Source: Paracoccaceae bacterium (lineage in GTDB: Bacteria; Pseudomonadota; Alphaproteobacteria; Rhodobacterales; Rhodobacteraceae). Taken from it: a DNA stretch of 64,000 bases. The notes beneath the pieces are model-generated. The model was not told the DNA's origin. It saw only the letters and a list, made by a program, of their open reading frames with translations, and searched no databases. This document shows, piece by piece, positions 26,743 through 36,360 of this stretch (position 1 is the first letter of the stretch; each line of letters starts with the position of its first letter). The stretch lies in assembly GCA_020446815.1 (NCBI GenBank), contig JAGRDY010000026.1, forward strand, positions 434,001-498,000, given 5' to 3'. The position numbers were made by a program, and so were the translations under genes.

Positions 26743-27522
26743 TCACAGTGTCGAATTCATCGCGCCGCCGTCAAGCAGGATATTCTGGCCGACGATATAG
26801 CCGGCATGGGTCGAACACAGAAAGGCGCAGGTGGCGCCGAATTCTTCCACCGTGCCGTAGCGGCGCGCCGGAATTGCCGCCGAACGCCGGGCGGCGGCTT
26901 GCTGGGTACTGATCCCCTCGGCCCGGGCGGCGGCGGCGTCAAGCGAAACGGCGCGGTCCGTGGCGTGAATGCCGGGAAGCAGATTGTTGATCGTCACGCC
27001 CTGTGGGGCCACCTGCCGCGATGTTCCCGCCACATAGCCGGTCAGCCCGGCGCGGGCCGTGTTCGACAGGCCAAGCTGTGCGATCGGCGCCTTGACCGAC
27101 TGTGAGGTGATATTGACCACACGCCCCCAGCCCCGAGCCATCATGCCCGGCAACAGGGCCTTCATCAGGGCGATCGGCGTGAGCATGTTGGCGTCGAGGG
27201 CGCGGATGAAATCGGCGCGCTCCCAATCGCTCCACAGCCCCGGCGGCGGGCCCCCGGCGTTTGTCACCAGAATATCCACCCCCCCGGCGGCGTCGAGGAC
27301 AGCGCCGCGGCCGGTCTCGCTGGTGATGTCCGCGGCCACTTCTGTTACCGCGACGCCATGCGCGTCGCGGATGGCCGAGGCCGCCGCGGCCAGCGCATCG
27401 GCACCGCGCGCGTTCATCACCAGATCGACGCCCGCCGCGGCCAATGCCTCGGCGCAGCCGCGGCCCAGTCCCTTCGATGAGGCGCAAACCAGCGCCCGCC
27501 TGCCGCGAATTCCCAAATCCAT
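26743..27522 (-). CDS. Atypical short-chain dehydrogenase/reductase family protein
   Basis: 259 aa Rossmann-fold protein of the BKR-like SDR group. The dinucleotide motif reads ASSKGLGRG (about residues 14-22) instead of TGxxxGxG, and NAGG is present near 92. The serine of the active site is in NITSQS, but where most SDRs have YxxxK this protein has LSNTA, so the catalytic Tyr and Lys are missing. The whole subgroup is known to deviate in this way, so this is a family trait. Start at 27522 rather than 27564, because MDLGIRGRRALV is the normal opening. Substrate unknown. Divergent from the Hint gene with 183 bases between. Confidence 0.85.
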   Translation of the reverse strand: MDLGIRGRRALVCASSKGLGRGCAEALAAAGVDLVMNARGADALAAAASAIRDAHGVAVTEVAADITSETGRGAVLDAAGGVDILVTNAGGPPPGLWSDWERADFIRALDANMLTPIALMKALLPGMMARGWGRVVNITSQSVKAPIAQLGLSNTARAGLTGYVAGTSRQVAPQGVTINNLLPGIHATDRAVSLDAAAARAEGISTQQAAARRSAAIPARRYGTVEEFGATCAFLCSTHAGYIVGQNILLDGGAMNSTL

Positions 27523-27705
27523 TGCCGTTCCTTTCTGTTGCCTGGGCATCCTAATGCGGATCAACCCGGCACAGAACCACTATTTGCCGCCACAGGAAGT
27601 AGCATCAAGCCATTGGATCGGTATCGTTGACGCAATTGGCCGGGCTTTGATAAACCGGACCGGGTTGCGGTTGTTGCGACACATGGGATCCGCAGGTTTG
27701 TTTTG

Positions 27706-28716
27706 ATGAACGATCGTACGCACCCGATACCCGCGCAGCCGGCGCATGCCTATGACGCCGATTTCATCCGCGTCGTCGGCGGTGCCAATCTGGGCGATCC
27801 GATCGGCGACGCCGATGCCATCGTCGCCGGGGATCTCTACCGGCTGAACCCCGCCGCCCCGGCGCTGCGGCTGATGTTGCAGCCAGGACCGGCCGGACAC
27901 GGATACCAGATACTGGCGCAAGGCTCGCAGATCGGCCGCCGCGATGACCGGCTGAGCCTGCGGGCGTTGCTGACACTTATGGCACCCGATGGCGACCGGC
28001 TGGAGCTTCTGGTCGTTCGTCACGAGGAAGGCGGGAAAACCTATGCGCTGCCCCTGTCGCCGATGGTGCCGCGCACCGACTATGCGTTGCTGGCCGTGGA
28101 CACCGATTTTGGTAATATCCGTATCGCCGATATCATCTGTGTCTCGTTTGCCGCCGGTACGCTGATCACCGGCCCCGATGGCGCACAGCGCAGCATTGAC
28201 ACGCTGGCACCTGGTGAGCTGATCCTGACGCGCGACCACGGCCCGCAGCCGGTGCGCTGGGTGGGCAAGGCGACGTTTCGCGCCAATGGCACCTTCGCTC
28301 CGGTGGTGATAAGGGCCGGAACGCTGGGTAATCTGGGCGATCTGGTGGTCAGCCCGCATCACCGGGTCTTTCTTTATCAGCGTGGAAAGAAACGGGTGGG
28401 AGGCACGGCCGAACTTCTGGTGCAGGCCAAACATCTGGTTGACGGCGAAGCCATCATTCGCCGCGAGGGGGGGTTCGTCGACTATTACAGTCTGGTTTTC
28501 GATCGACACGAGATCATCTATGCCGAGGGGATTCCGGCGGAAAGCCTGTTGATCAACGACACGACGGTCGGGCTTTTGCCCGAGGATCTGGCCGCAGAGC
28601 TGAAGGCGCGTTTTCCCGGCCTGTCGCAGCGCCAGCATTTCGGCACCGAGGCGCGGCGCGAGGATCTTGACGCAGCCGGGCGCGCGGCGCTGTTCAGGCG
28701 CGACAAGGGCAGCTGA
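27706..28716 (+). CDS. Hint-domain protein
   Basis: 336 aa. The first 140 residues form a beta-rich domain of unknown type. A Hint (hedgehog/intein-type) domain runs from about 144 to 290: VSFAAGTLI, GPDGAQRSIDTLAPGELILTR, QPVRWVG, VVSPHHRVFLYQ. In self-splicing proteins the first residue of the domain is Cys; here the residue before FAAGT is Ser, with a Cys two residues earlier, which I recall as common in Roseobacter Hint proteins. Family members are often secreted or surface proteins in this group, but no signal peptide is visible. Start at ATG 27706 rather than the TTG at 27703. Confidence 0.8.
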   Translation: MNDRTHPIPAQPAHAYDADFIRVVGGANLGDPIGDADAIVAGDLYRLNPAAPALRLMLQPGPAGHGYQILAQGSQIGRRDDRLSLRALLTLMAPDGDRLELLVVRHEEGGKTYALPLSPMVPRTDYALLAVDTDFGNIRIADIICVSFAAGTLITGPDGAQRSIDTLAPGELILTRDHGPQPVRWVGKATFRANGTFAPVVIRAGTLGNLGDLVVSPHHRVFLYQRGKKRVGGTAELLVQAKHLVDGEAIIRREGGFVDYYSLVFDRHEIIYAEGIPAESLLINDTTVGLLPEDLAAELKARFPGLSQRQHFGTEARREDLDAAGRAALFRRDKGS

Positions 28717-28731
28717 TTTTCTGGCACCCGC

Positions 28732-28759
28732 GCCCCTTGCCAAGGCAATGGCCAGGGGC
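28732..28759 (+). terminator. Hairpin between the Hint gene and prfC
   Basis: GCCCCTTGCC and GGCCAGGGGC pair over ten bases with one mismatch and an 8-base loop, 15 bases after the Hint-gene stop. There is no U tract, so it may be a weak or Rho-aided terminator. Confidence 0.4.
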
Positions 28760-28832
28760 TGCGGCAAGGGTTGAACCCGGCATTCCTGCCAGTCTCTTCC
28801 AATTGCCGGGTCACGGGGCTATATCGCGGCCC

Positions 28833-30440
28833 ATGTCGCACGCACCCGCCAATCGCCCCGCCCTGCCGCCCGAAATCGCCCGGCGGCGCACCTTTGCCAT
28901 CATCTCGCATCCCGATGCGGGCAAAACCACACTGACCGAGAAATTCCTGCTTTACGGCGGCGCCATCCAGATGGCGGGACAGGTGCGCGCAAAGGGCGAG
29001 GCGCGCCGCACCAGGTCGGACTTCATGAAGCTCGAACAGGATCGCGGCATATCGGTTTCGGCCTCGGCGATGTCATTCGAATTCGGGCCTTATCGTTTCA
29101 ATCTGGTCGACACGCCCGGCCACTCGGATTTCTCGGAAGACACCTACCGGACGCTGACCGCCGTCGATGCCGCGATCATGGTCATCGACGGGGCCAAGGG
29201 CGTCGAATCCCAGACGCGCAAGCTGTTCGAGGTCTGCCGGCTGCGTGATCTGCCGATCCTGACCTTCTGCAACAAGATGGACCGCGAAAGCCGCGATACT
29301 TTCGAGATCATCGACGAGATCCAGGAAAGCCTCGCCATCGACGTGACCCCGGCCTCCTGGCCCATCGGGGCCGGGCGTGACTTTCTTGGCTGCTATGACA
29401 TCCTGCAAGACCGGCTGGAACTGATGGACAGGGCCGACCGCAACAGGGTGGCGGCCACGATCAGAATCGACGGGCTCAGCGATCCGAAACTGGCCGATCA
29501 CATCCCCGCCGACCTGCTTGCCAAGCTGCGCGAAGAGGTGGAGATGGCGCGCGAATTGCTGCCCGGCTTCAGCCGGCAAGCAGTGCTGGAAGGCCATATG
29601 ACGCCGATCTGGTTCGGTTCGGCGATCAATTCTTTCGGGGTCAGGGAACTGATGACCGGCATTGGCGATTACGGCCCCGAACCGCAACCCCAGCGCGCCA
29701 CCGAACGGGTGGTTTTGCCCGAGGAAACCAAGGTTGCCGGCTTCGTCTTCAAGGTGCAGGCCAACATGGATCCCAGGCACCGCGACCGGGTCGCCTTTGT
29801 CCGGCTTGCCTCGGGGCATTTCACGCGGGGCATGAAACTGCTGCATGTGCGCTCGAAAAAAGCGATGGCCGTGTCGAACCCGGTGCTCTTTCTGGCGGCC
29901 GACCGCGAACTGGCCGAAGAGGCCTGGGCCGGCGACATCATCGGCATCCCGAACCACGGTCAGCTTCGGATCGGCGATGCGCTGAGCGAAGGCGAAACCC
30001 TACACTTCACCGGCATCCCGTCCTTTGCCCCCGAATTGTTGCAAACCGTGCGCGCGGGCGACCCGCTCAAGGCCAAGCACCTGGAAAAGGCGCTGATGCA
30101 ATTTGCCGAGGAAGGCGCCGCCAAGGTGTTCAAACCCGCCGTCGGCGCGGGTTTTATCGTCGGAGTCGTGGGGGCGCTGCAGTTCGACGTGCTGGCCAGC
30201 CGGATCGAGCTGGAATACGGCCTGCCTGTCCGTTTTGCGCCGACACAGTTCACTTCGGCCCGCTGGGTGGCCGGTCCCAAGCCCGAAGTCGAGAAATTCG
30301 CCAATGTCAACAAGGGCCACATCGCCCTGGATCATGATGGCAGCATTGTCTATCTGACCCGCTTGCAATGGGACATCGACCGGATCGAACGCGACCACCC
30401 GGCGTTGAAATTATCCGCGACCAAGGAAATGATGGCGTGA
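28833..30440 (+). CDS. prfC: Peptide chain release factor 3
   Basis: 535 aa GTPase that recycles RF1/RF2 from the ribosome after termination. G1 is SHPDAGKTT (residues 25-33), G3 is DTPGHSDF, G4 is NKMD, and EQDRGISVSASAM is the switch region characteristic of RF3. The start at 28833 places IARRRTFAIISHPDAGKTT in the usual position; the longer frame upstream is noncoding. It ends six bases before the convergent GT25 gene. Confidence 0.96.
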   Translation: MSHAPANRPALPPEIARRRTFAIISHPDAGKTTLTEKFLLYGGAIQMAGQVRAKGEARRTRSDFMKLEQDRGISVSASAMSFEFGPYRFNLVDTPGHSDFSEDTYRTLTAVDAAIMVIDGAKGVESQTRKLFEVCRLRDLPILTFCNKMDRESRDTFEIIDEIQESLAIDVTPASWPIGAGRDFLGCYDILQDRLELMDRADRNRVAATIRIDGLSDPKLADHIPADLLAKLREEVEMARELLPGFSRQAVLEGHMTPIWFGSAINSFGVRELMTGIGDYGPEPQPQRATERVVLPEETKVAGFVFKVQANMDPRHRDRVAFVRLASGHFTRGMKLLHVRSKKAMAVSNPVLFLAADRELAEEAWAGDIIGIPNHGQLRIGDALSEGETLHFTGIPSFAPELLQTVRAGDPLKAKHLEKALMQFAEEGAAKVFKPAVGAGFIVGVVGALQFDVLASRIELEYGLPVRFAPTQFTSARWVAGPKPEVEKFANVNKGHIALDHDGSIVYLTRLQWDIDRIERDHPALKLSATKEMMA

Positions 30441-30445
30441 GCCGG

Positions 30446-31276
30446 TCAGCGCATTTCCGACCCCTCCCCGGCAAAGCGCATCTCGACCCGCTCCGCCTCG
30501 CCGCGGCGCAAATCGCGCGCCTCGCGTCTGCGCGCAAGATAATCCCGCATGACGCGCCCAAGGGTTCTCGGGCCGCTTTCCAGCCCCTGTGCCGCGCGCC
30601 CTTCCCGGATGTCGGAACCAAACCGCTCCACCCCGTGCAGGACCGGCGCGGGATTGAGAAAACCGGGCCGGACAAGATCGAAGCCCAGCCCGGCGGCGGC
30701 GCCGAACAGATAGTGATCGACCGGCACCAGCATCCGCGGAAAGCGCCCCAGAACGGTGCGCACCGCTTCGGTTGAGATCACATAACCGCAGCTTCCCAGA
30801 AACGACGACCGCATCAGGAATACATTGATCCCCGCCAGCCCGGTGATCGCGCCGAAAGGCTCGCCCAAAGGAAACCGCCGGCTTTTTTGCGGGCCCGGCC
30901 AATGCTCCAGTTTCAGAACACCGATCTGACAACGCAACATCAGCCCATACAGGTCGGATCGCGCCAAGGCCCCGAAACCGGGCGAGAGCATGGCGTCGTC
31001 TTCCAGAACGATCGCCGCCTGCGCATCACTTTCGAGCAGCATCCGCCACGCCCGCCTGTGCGAAAGCGAACAGCAGATATCGCCTAATGTCGCCGGAAAG
31101 TCGCGCGAAACCCGCTCCGCGCCGAATTCACGGCAAGCCGCGTCCGCATCTATGGTTTGCCGGTCGATCGCGTCTATGCGCAACCATGCAATACCGAGCC
31201 TGTCCAACTGCCCCCCGATACTCGTCAGCCTTTCGGGCGCGCGGGCAAGATTGATGACATAGACCGGCAGAGCCAC
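30446..31276 (-). CDS. Glycosyltransferase family 25 protein
   Basis: 276 aa. The N-terminus VYVINLARAPERL and the IVLEDDAML motif (about residues 89-97) are typical of family 25, which includes LPS galactosyltransferases such as LgtB. SLSHRRAWRMLLES is also characteristic. No signal peptide; cytoplasmic, probably acting in LPS or capsule synthesis. Acceptor and donor unknown. The C-terminal 50 residues are Arg/Glu-rich. It stands alone, converging with prfC. Confidence 0.85.
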   Translation of the reverse strand: MALPVYVINLARAPERLTSIGGQLDRLGIAWLRIDAIDRQTIDADAACREFGAERVSRDFPATLGDICCSLSHRRAWRMLLESDAQAAIVLEDDAMLSPGFGALARSDLYGLMLRCQIGVLKLEHWPGPQKSRRFPLGEPFGAITGLAGINVFLMRSSFLGSCGYVISTEAVRTVLGRFPRMLVPVDHYLFGAAAGLGFDLVRPGFLNPAPVLHGVERFGSDIREGRAAQGLESGPRTLGRVMRDYLARRREARDLRRGEAERVEMRFAGEGSEMR

Positions 31277-31664
31277 GCGTTTCTCGCTTCTGAAGTTCGC
31301 ACCTCTTGCTAACGCCGGTATGCCCGCCTTTCAACGTCAGTCGGCCGGTCGCCGCCCGGCTGTGGGCAATACGACGCAATTCCCGCACCTTGAGGCGGCA
31401 ACCGCGCGGGCAGGTAGACGATTCGAGGCGATTTTCATCTGCATTCCCTCAACCACCGGGTGTTTTGCCGGTTTTTGCGGTTTCTTGCGGGATCGACCGA
31501 CAGCTTGAAGCGGAATCCTCGGACGATTGTCGCGCAACCAGAAATAGTGTTTTTGTTTCCAATCCACTGTATGCGTGTTGGAAAAATTTACCGTTTCGCC
31601 TCAAAATTGTCTCATTTCGCCCGACTATAAACGCAATGTGAACAATAATTACCGGAGCCCGCGA

Positions 31665-31997
31665 ATGATTACCCCGATACCCACGAATGATGCGGCCGCC
31701 CGGGTCTTGGGCGCGGGCAACCCCGCTGCCGGACGCCCCCTTTCACGCGAGCAGACACCCGCTGCGACGAACAGCGCATCACAGACAAACAGAAAAGCCA
31801 CCCGGCCCGCGCCTGACAAGACCGCCATCAAGGCGGCGCCCCGCGACGACAGCATGCATATCGCACGCGCGCAGGACCAACGGTGCGTCACGCGCCGGCC
31901 TCGCGCAACCCGGCTTTGGCGCCGGACCTGTGGCTGGACACAAACCAATGATGTTGATGCAAATTCTTCAAAGCCAACAGGAAAGGAGCTGCCATAG
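31665..31997 (+). CDS. Possible small protein, disordered
   Basis: 110 codons with a credible ribosome binding site (CCGGAG, seven bases before ATG). The product is Ala-, Thr-, Pro- and Arg-rich with no domain. The first 40 residues look more protein-like than the rest, and a glycine-rich stretch (PGFGAGPVAGHK) continues in another frame near 31910, so this may be a frameshifted remnant. A terminator 170 bases downstream on the same strand supports transcription here. An sRNA instead of a protein is equally possible. Confidence 0.3.
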   Translation: MITPIPTNDAAARVLGAGNPAAGRPLSREQTPAATNSASQTNRKATRPAPDKTAIKAAPRDDSMHIARAQDQRCVTRRPRATRLWRRTCGWTQTNDVDANSSKPTGKELP

Positions 31998-32168
31998 TCC
32001 CATCCGTCACATAAGAAAACATCCAAACATACACCCAATTACCAAGGCGTTTCAGGGGAAGGTTGAAGACGTGTGTTTCAGAAAACGAACTTTGCAGGTT
32101 TGCGCTCTGATTTGACCCAACCCGAAACGCGGCGGCAACCAACGCTATCAGTGACGCTGATATCGATC

Positions 32169-32202
32169 CACCGTCCGCGCCCCAACGCGGGCGGTGTATT
32201 TT
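32169..32202 (+). terminator. Rho-independent terminator
   Basis: CACCGTCCGCG and CGCGGGCGGTG form an 11-bp stem with one G-U pair and a 6-base loop, followed by TATTTT. Oriented to end a plus-strand transcript from the preceding 500 bases, where no established gene exists. Confidence 0.7.
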
Positions 32203-32367
32203 CACCGGATCACGCCATTCGCCCAGCCTCCTGCCCTGATTGACGCCGCCACTCGATTGCAGTAGGGGCATTCAGCCCATATGCGATGGGCCTCGCCGGG
32301 GCGCCCGGAATAACGCGTCCCTTCACCCTTGCGGTCCGATACCGCAACCCGACGGACGTGAACGACA

Positions 32368-33825
32368 ATGTTTTCCGATTTGAAGCTGGACCCCAAGGTC
32401 CTGAAAGCCATAGCCGATACCGGTTATGAAACACCGACCCCGATCCAGGCCGGGGCGATCCCGCCCGCGCTGGAAGGCAAGGACGTGCTGGGCATCGCCC
32501 AGACCGGCACCGGCAAGACCGCCAGTTTCGTGCTGCCGATGATCACCCTTCTTGGCCGGGGCCGCGCCCGTGCGCGGATGCCGCGCTCTCTGGTGCTGGC
32601 GCCGACCCGCGAGCTTGCCGCGCAGGTCGCCGAGAACTTCGACAAATACGCGAAATACACCAAGCTGACCAAGGCGCTGCTGATTGGCGGGGTCTCGTTT
32701 GGCGAACAGGACAAGCTGATCGATCGTGGTGTCGATGTGCTGATCGCCACGCCGGGGCGGCTGCTTGATCATTTCGAGCGCGGCAAGCTGCTTTTGACCG
32801 GTGTGCAGATCATGGTGGTGGATGAGGCCGACCGGATGCTCGACATGGGTTTCATTCCCGATATCGAACGGATCTTCCAACTGACGCCTTTCACCCGCCA
32901 GACCCTGTTCTTTTCGGCCACCATGGCCCCCGAGATCGAGCGGATCACCAACACATTCCTGCACAGCCCTGCCCGCATCGAAGTGGCGCGTCAGGCCACC
33001 GCCTCGGAAACCATCGAACAGCGGCTGATCGAAATTCACCCGGCCCGCCGCGACCAGGCCGCCAAACAGAAGCGTGAACTCCTGCGTGCGCTGATCGCCG
33101 CGGAAGGCGACACCTGCACCAACGCCATCCTCTTTTGCAACCGCAAGACCGAGGTGGATATTCTGGCGAAATCGCTGAAGAAACACGGATTCAATGCCGC
33201 GCCGATTCACGGTGACCTCGATCAGAGCCAGCGCACGCGCACTCTTGACGGGTTTCGCGACGGCACCCTGCGCTTTCTCGTCGCCTCCGACGTGGCCGCC
33301 CGCGGGCTCGATATTCCGGCCGTCAGCCATGTCTTCAACTTCGATGTACCCAGCCACGCCGAGGACTATGTACACCGGATCGGCCGCACCGGCCGCGCCG
33401 GACGCAAGGGTTGCGCGATCACCCTGTCGACGCCCGCCGACACGAAATATCTCGAGGCGATCGAATCCTTGCTGAAAACCACCCTGCCCCGCGCAACGGC
33501 CCCCGCCGGTTTCGAGATTTCACGATCCGCCCGGCAACCGGCACACAAGAGTGAAGAACGCGGCAGGAAGGGGGGCCGCCCCGAACAAGGGGGGGGCCGG
33601 TCTCGCGGGCGCGCCGACAGCCGCAAATCCACCCAGGAAACGGCCGCGGCGAACGCCGAAACCGTGATCGAAACCGCCCCGTCAGAGGCTCAGCCCGCAG
33701 CCGAAAGCCGCCCCAACCGGCCGGCAAAGGGAAAACCGCGCAGCGATGGCCGCCGCGACGCCAAGGACGGCCCGGTGATCGGCATGGGCGATCATGTCCC
33801 CGATTTTCTGACGCGCGGGTCCTGA
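32368..33825 (+). CDS. DEAD-box RNA helicase, RhlE-like
   Basis: 485 aa. The Q motif (PTPIQAGAIP), motif I AQTGTGKT, Ia PTRELA, motif II VVDEADRM, motif III FSAT, DVAARGLDIP and motif VI HRIGRTGRAG are all present in about 370 residues. The tail is Arg/Gly/Glu-rich and disordered, as in RhlE and related proteins, and probably binds RNA. It would unwind structured RNA in ribosome assembly or mRNA decay. RNase J, encoded convergently at 33893, is a possible functional partner, but the adjacency alone proves little. Confidence 0.92.
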   Translation: MFSDLKLDPKVLKAIADTGYETPTPIQAGAIPPALEGKDVLGIAQTGTGKTASFVLPMITLLGRGRARARMPRSLVLAPTRELAAQVAENFDKYAKYTKLTKALLIGGVSFGEQDKLIDRGVDVLIATPGRLLDHFERGKLLLTGVQIMVVDEADRMLDMGFIPDIERIFQLTPFTRQTLFFSATMAPEIERITNTFLHSPARIEVARQATASETIEQRLIEIHPARRDQAAKQKRELLRALIAAEGDTCTNAILFCNRKTEVDILAKSLKKHGFNAAPIHGDLDQSQRTRTLDGFRDGTLRFLVASDVAARGLDIPAVSHVFNFDVPSHAEDYVHRIGRTGRAGRKGCAITLSTPADTKYLEAIESLLKTTLPRATAPAGFEISRSARQPAHKSEERGRKGGRPEQGGGRSRGRADSRKSTQETAAANAETVIETAPSEAQPAAESRPNRPAKGKPRSDGRRDAKDGPVIGMGDHVPDFLTRGS

Positions 33826-33862
33826 CACGCGCGAGTCCCGACACGGGCGGTGCGTGACGGAC

Positions 33863-33883
33863 GGGGCCCGGTGGGCGGGCCCC
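33863..33883. terminator. Perfect hairpin between convergent helicase and rnj
   Basis: GGGGCCC, 7-base loop, GGGCCCC. It lies in the 67-base gap between two convergent genes and could end both transcripts; there is no U tract on either side. Confidence 0.5.
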
Positions 33884-33892
33884 AGGCGCGAA

Positions 33893-35575
33893 TCACTCCA
33901 CCAGCAACCGGCTGATGACGACGGTCACCTCAGGTTTCTTGCCGATCTCTTCCATCGCCACCTGCCGCACGATCTTGCGGACCGCGTCTTCAAGCTTCTT
34001 GTCGTCGCGCAACAAACGGTCATCGGCATCGCTCAGCATCTCGGCCAGTTCGGCTTCGATCCCGTCGCTCAGTTTCGTGCCGCTGCGGCCGGTTTCGGGC
34101 AGGCCCATCAACTCGACCCAGGCATCGCCCAACGGCTGATCATCTTCGTCGGTGATCATCGTCGCCAGCACATGACCGTTCAGCGCCATGCGGATCCGGT
34201 CGCGGACCACGCCGTCCATCGCACCGATCATCACCGATCCATCCAGATAGGTGCGCCCGGAATCGACATATTCGACGACATCGGGCTCATTGCCGGTCAG
34301 ATCGACCATCATGCCATTGACGGCCAGTTCGGCGGCGATGCCCTTTCCGATGCCGAGTTTCACATGTTCGCGCAGATGGCGATGCTCGCCATGCATCGGC
34401 AGCAGGATCTTCGGCCGCAAAAGATCATGCACCGCTTCCAGGTCGGGACGGTTGGCATGGCCCGAAACGTGATACAGCCCGTCATGGTCATCGATCACAT
34501 CGACACCCATTTCCGAATAGGCATTCATGATGCGGATCACCCCACGTTCATTGCCCGGAATGGTCTTGGAAGAAAAAAGGAAACTGTCGCCCTCTTTCAT
34601 TTCAAGTCCCAGATACCTGCCCCGCGACAACTGGGCCGAGGCGGCGCGGCGTTCCCCCTGGCTGCCTGTGACGATCAGCATCAGCTTGTGGCGCGAGACC
34701 TCGGCCGCCTCCTCCGGTGGCACGGTTCCGGGAAAGCCGGAAAGCACTCCGGTTTCCTCGGCAACGCTGGTCATCCGCTTCATTGCCCGGCCCAGCAGGC
34801 AGACGGTGCGGCCCGCCGAGCGCCCTGCTTCGGCGAGTGTTTTCAGCCGCGCCACGTTTGACGCGAAGGTGGTTGCCACCACCATGCCTTCCTGCGCCGC
34901 GATGAGTTCCGACAGCGGCCCGGCCAATGTCGCCTCCGAGCGGCCCGGATGTTCGACAAAGACATTGGTGCTGTCGCAGACCAGCACTTTCACGCCGTCA
35001 CCCTCATGGGCGATACCGTGCCATTGCTCGGGGTCGAACGGTTCGCCGACGACCGGGCTGCCATCGAGCTTGAAATCGCCGGTATGCACGATGCGTCCTG
35101 CCGGTGTGTCGATGATCAGCGCCGAACTTTCCGGAATCGAATGGCTGACCGGCACGAACTGCACCTCGAACGGCCCCGCCTCGACCCGCTCTGGGCGCGC
35201 CTGCACAATATGGACGGCATCCCTGGGCTGCCCCTGTTCTTCCATCTTCATCATGGCGATGGCGGCGGTGAATTTACGCGCATAGACCGGCTTTTTCAGA
35301 TCGGGCCAGACAAGCGCCAAGGCGCCGACGTGATCCTCATGGGCATGGGTGATGAAGATCGCCTCGATCCGGTCGGCGTTATCGGCCAGCCAGCCGGTAT
35401 CGGCCAAGATCAGATCGACACCGGGAGAGCTGTCCATATCCGGGAATGTCACCCCCAGATCGACGATGATCAGCCGTTCTTTGCCCGCTGGCCCGTAGCC
35501 ATAGACATAGCAGTTCATGCCGATTTCACCGGCCCCGCCCAGGGGCAGGTAGATCAGGCGGTCTTTCTTGGTCAT
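33893..35575 (-). CDS. rnj: Ribonuclease J
   Basis: 560 aa. Metallo-beta-lactamase/beta-CASP ribonuclease that processes and degrades RNA from the 5' end and internally. The metal motif HAHEDH is at residues 77-82, further ligands occur in HTGDFK and CDSTN, and the beta-CASP region includes ATTFASNVARL. The C-terminus ends TVVISRLLVE. It overlaps coaX by four bases and is the last gene of the nuo-birA-coaX-rnj array, an order common in alphaproteobacteria. Confidence 0.95.
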   Translation of the reverse strand: MTKKDRLIYLPLGGAGEIGMNCYVYGYGPAGKERLIIVDLGVTFPDMDSSPGVDLILADTGWLADNADRIEAIFITHAHEDHVGALALVWPDLKKPVYARKFTAAIAMMKMEEQGQPRDAVHIVQARPERVEAGPFEVQFVPVSHSIPESSALIIDTPAGRIVHTGDFKLDGSPVVGEPFDPEQWHGIAHEGDGVKVLVCDSTNVFVEHPGRSEATLAGPLSELIAAQEGMVVATTFASNVARLKTLAEAGRSAGRTVCLLGRAMKRMTSVAEETGVLSGFPGTVPPEEAAEVSRHKLMLIVTGSQGERRAASAQLSRGRYLGLEMKEGDSFLFSSKTIPGNERGVIRIMNAYSEMGVDVIDDHDGLYHVSGHANRPDLEAVHDLLRPKILLPMHGEHRHLREHVKLGIGKGIAAELAVNGMMVDLTGNEPDVVEYVDSGRTYLDGSVMIGAMDGVVRDRIRMALNGHVLATMITDEDDQPLGDAWVELMGLPETGRSGTKLSDGIEAELAEMLSDADDRLLRDDKKLEDAVRKIVRQVAMEEIGKKPEVTVVISRLLVE

Positions 35576-36345
35576 GCGTTTTCCTTGTTGAAGGCGTGGA
35601 TGACCGTCAGGCCATGCATGGTCAGATCATCGTCGATGCGGTCGAATCTCACATCGCCCTGGGCGAACAACGGCGCAAGCCCGCCGGTACCGATAACCTT
35701 CATGCCGCGGCCATATTCGCGCGTGATACGCGCGATGATCCCTTCGATCAGTCCGGTATAACCCCAAAAGACCCCCGACTGAATACATCCGATCGTATCG
35801 GTGCCAATCACCTTCGCGGGCTGCGAGATATCGACATGCGGCAGCGCCGCGGCACCCTGATGCAGCGCCTCGAGGCTGAGATTGACGCCCGGCGAAATCA
35901 CGCCCCCCACATAGGCGCCATCCTCGGCAACCACGTCGAAATTGGTGGCGGTACCGAAATCGACAACCACGACATTGCCGCCGTGGCGATCGAACGCCCC
36001 CGCCGCATTGGCCAGACGGTCGGGGCCGGGCCGGGTGCCGGGGTCGACACGCGGCGGCACCGGAAGCAGGCATTCAGGTTTGCCGACGACCAGCGGGCGG
36101 CAATTGAAATAGCGGTCGCACAGAACCCGCAGGTTGAAGACGACACGGGGCACGGTGGTGGAAATCACCACCTCGTCGATGGTGACATCGAGTTTCTTCG
36201 CTTCCATCAGGGTCGACAGCCAGACGAAATACTGATCGGCCGTGCGCTGATGTTCGGTCGAGGCGCGCCAGGTTCCCAGAAAGCTTGTTCCGTCCCAGAT
36301 CGAAAAGACCGTGTTGGTATTGCCGCAATCAATGCAAAGCAGCAT
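35572..36345 (-). CDS. coaX: Type III pantothenate kinase
   Basis: 257 aa, ASKHA-fold kinase that phosphorylates pantothenate in CoA synthesis. N-terminal phosphate motif LCIDCGNTNTVFSIWDG, GPDRLANAAGAF in the middle and VVVDFGTATNFDVV are diagnostic. It is overlapped by rnj and preceded by birA, with 15 bases between. Both neighbours serve cofactor attachment or use. Confidence 0.95.
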   Translation of the reverse strand: MLLCIDCGNTNTVFSIWDGTSFLGTWRASTEHQRTADQYFVWLSTLMEAKKLDVTIDEVVISTTVPRVVFNLRVLCDRYFNCRPLVVGKPECLLPVPPRVDPGTRPGPDRLANAAGAFDRHGGNVVVVDFGTATNFDVVAEDGAYVGGVISPGVNLSLEALHQGAAALPHVDISQPAKVIGTDTIGCIQSGVFWGYTGLIEGIIARITREYGRGMKVIGTGGLAPLFAQGDVRFDRIDDDLTMHGLTVIHAFNKENA

Positions 36346-36360
36346 CGGCAGGGCCCCCTT

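Larger units (their letters stand above)
31277..32367. other. 1.09 kb region with little coding signal
   Basis: Between the divergent starts of the GT25 gene and the DEAD-box helicase. The part around 31500-31660 is clearly AT-richer than its surroundings and includes TATAAA at 31626-31631. One possible small gene (31665-31997) and a good terminator (32169-32202) are listed separately. The stretch 32203-32367 is probably the promoter and leader of the helicase; I see no riboswitch-like structure. Confidence 0.6.

Noticed and set aside
32202-32411. Minus-strand peptide with a CPYC motif upstream of the DEAD-box helicase
   Set aside because: Only one CxxC pair, no good start or ribosome binding site, and it overlaps the helicase start.
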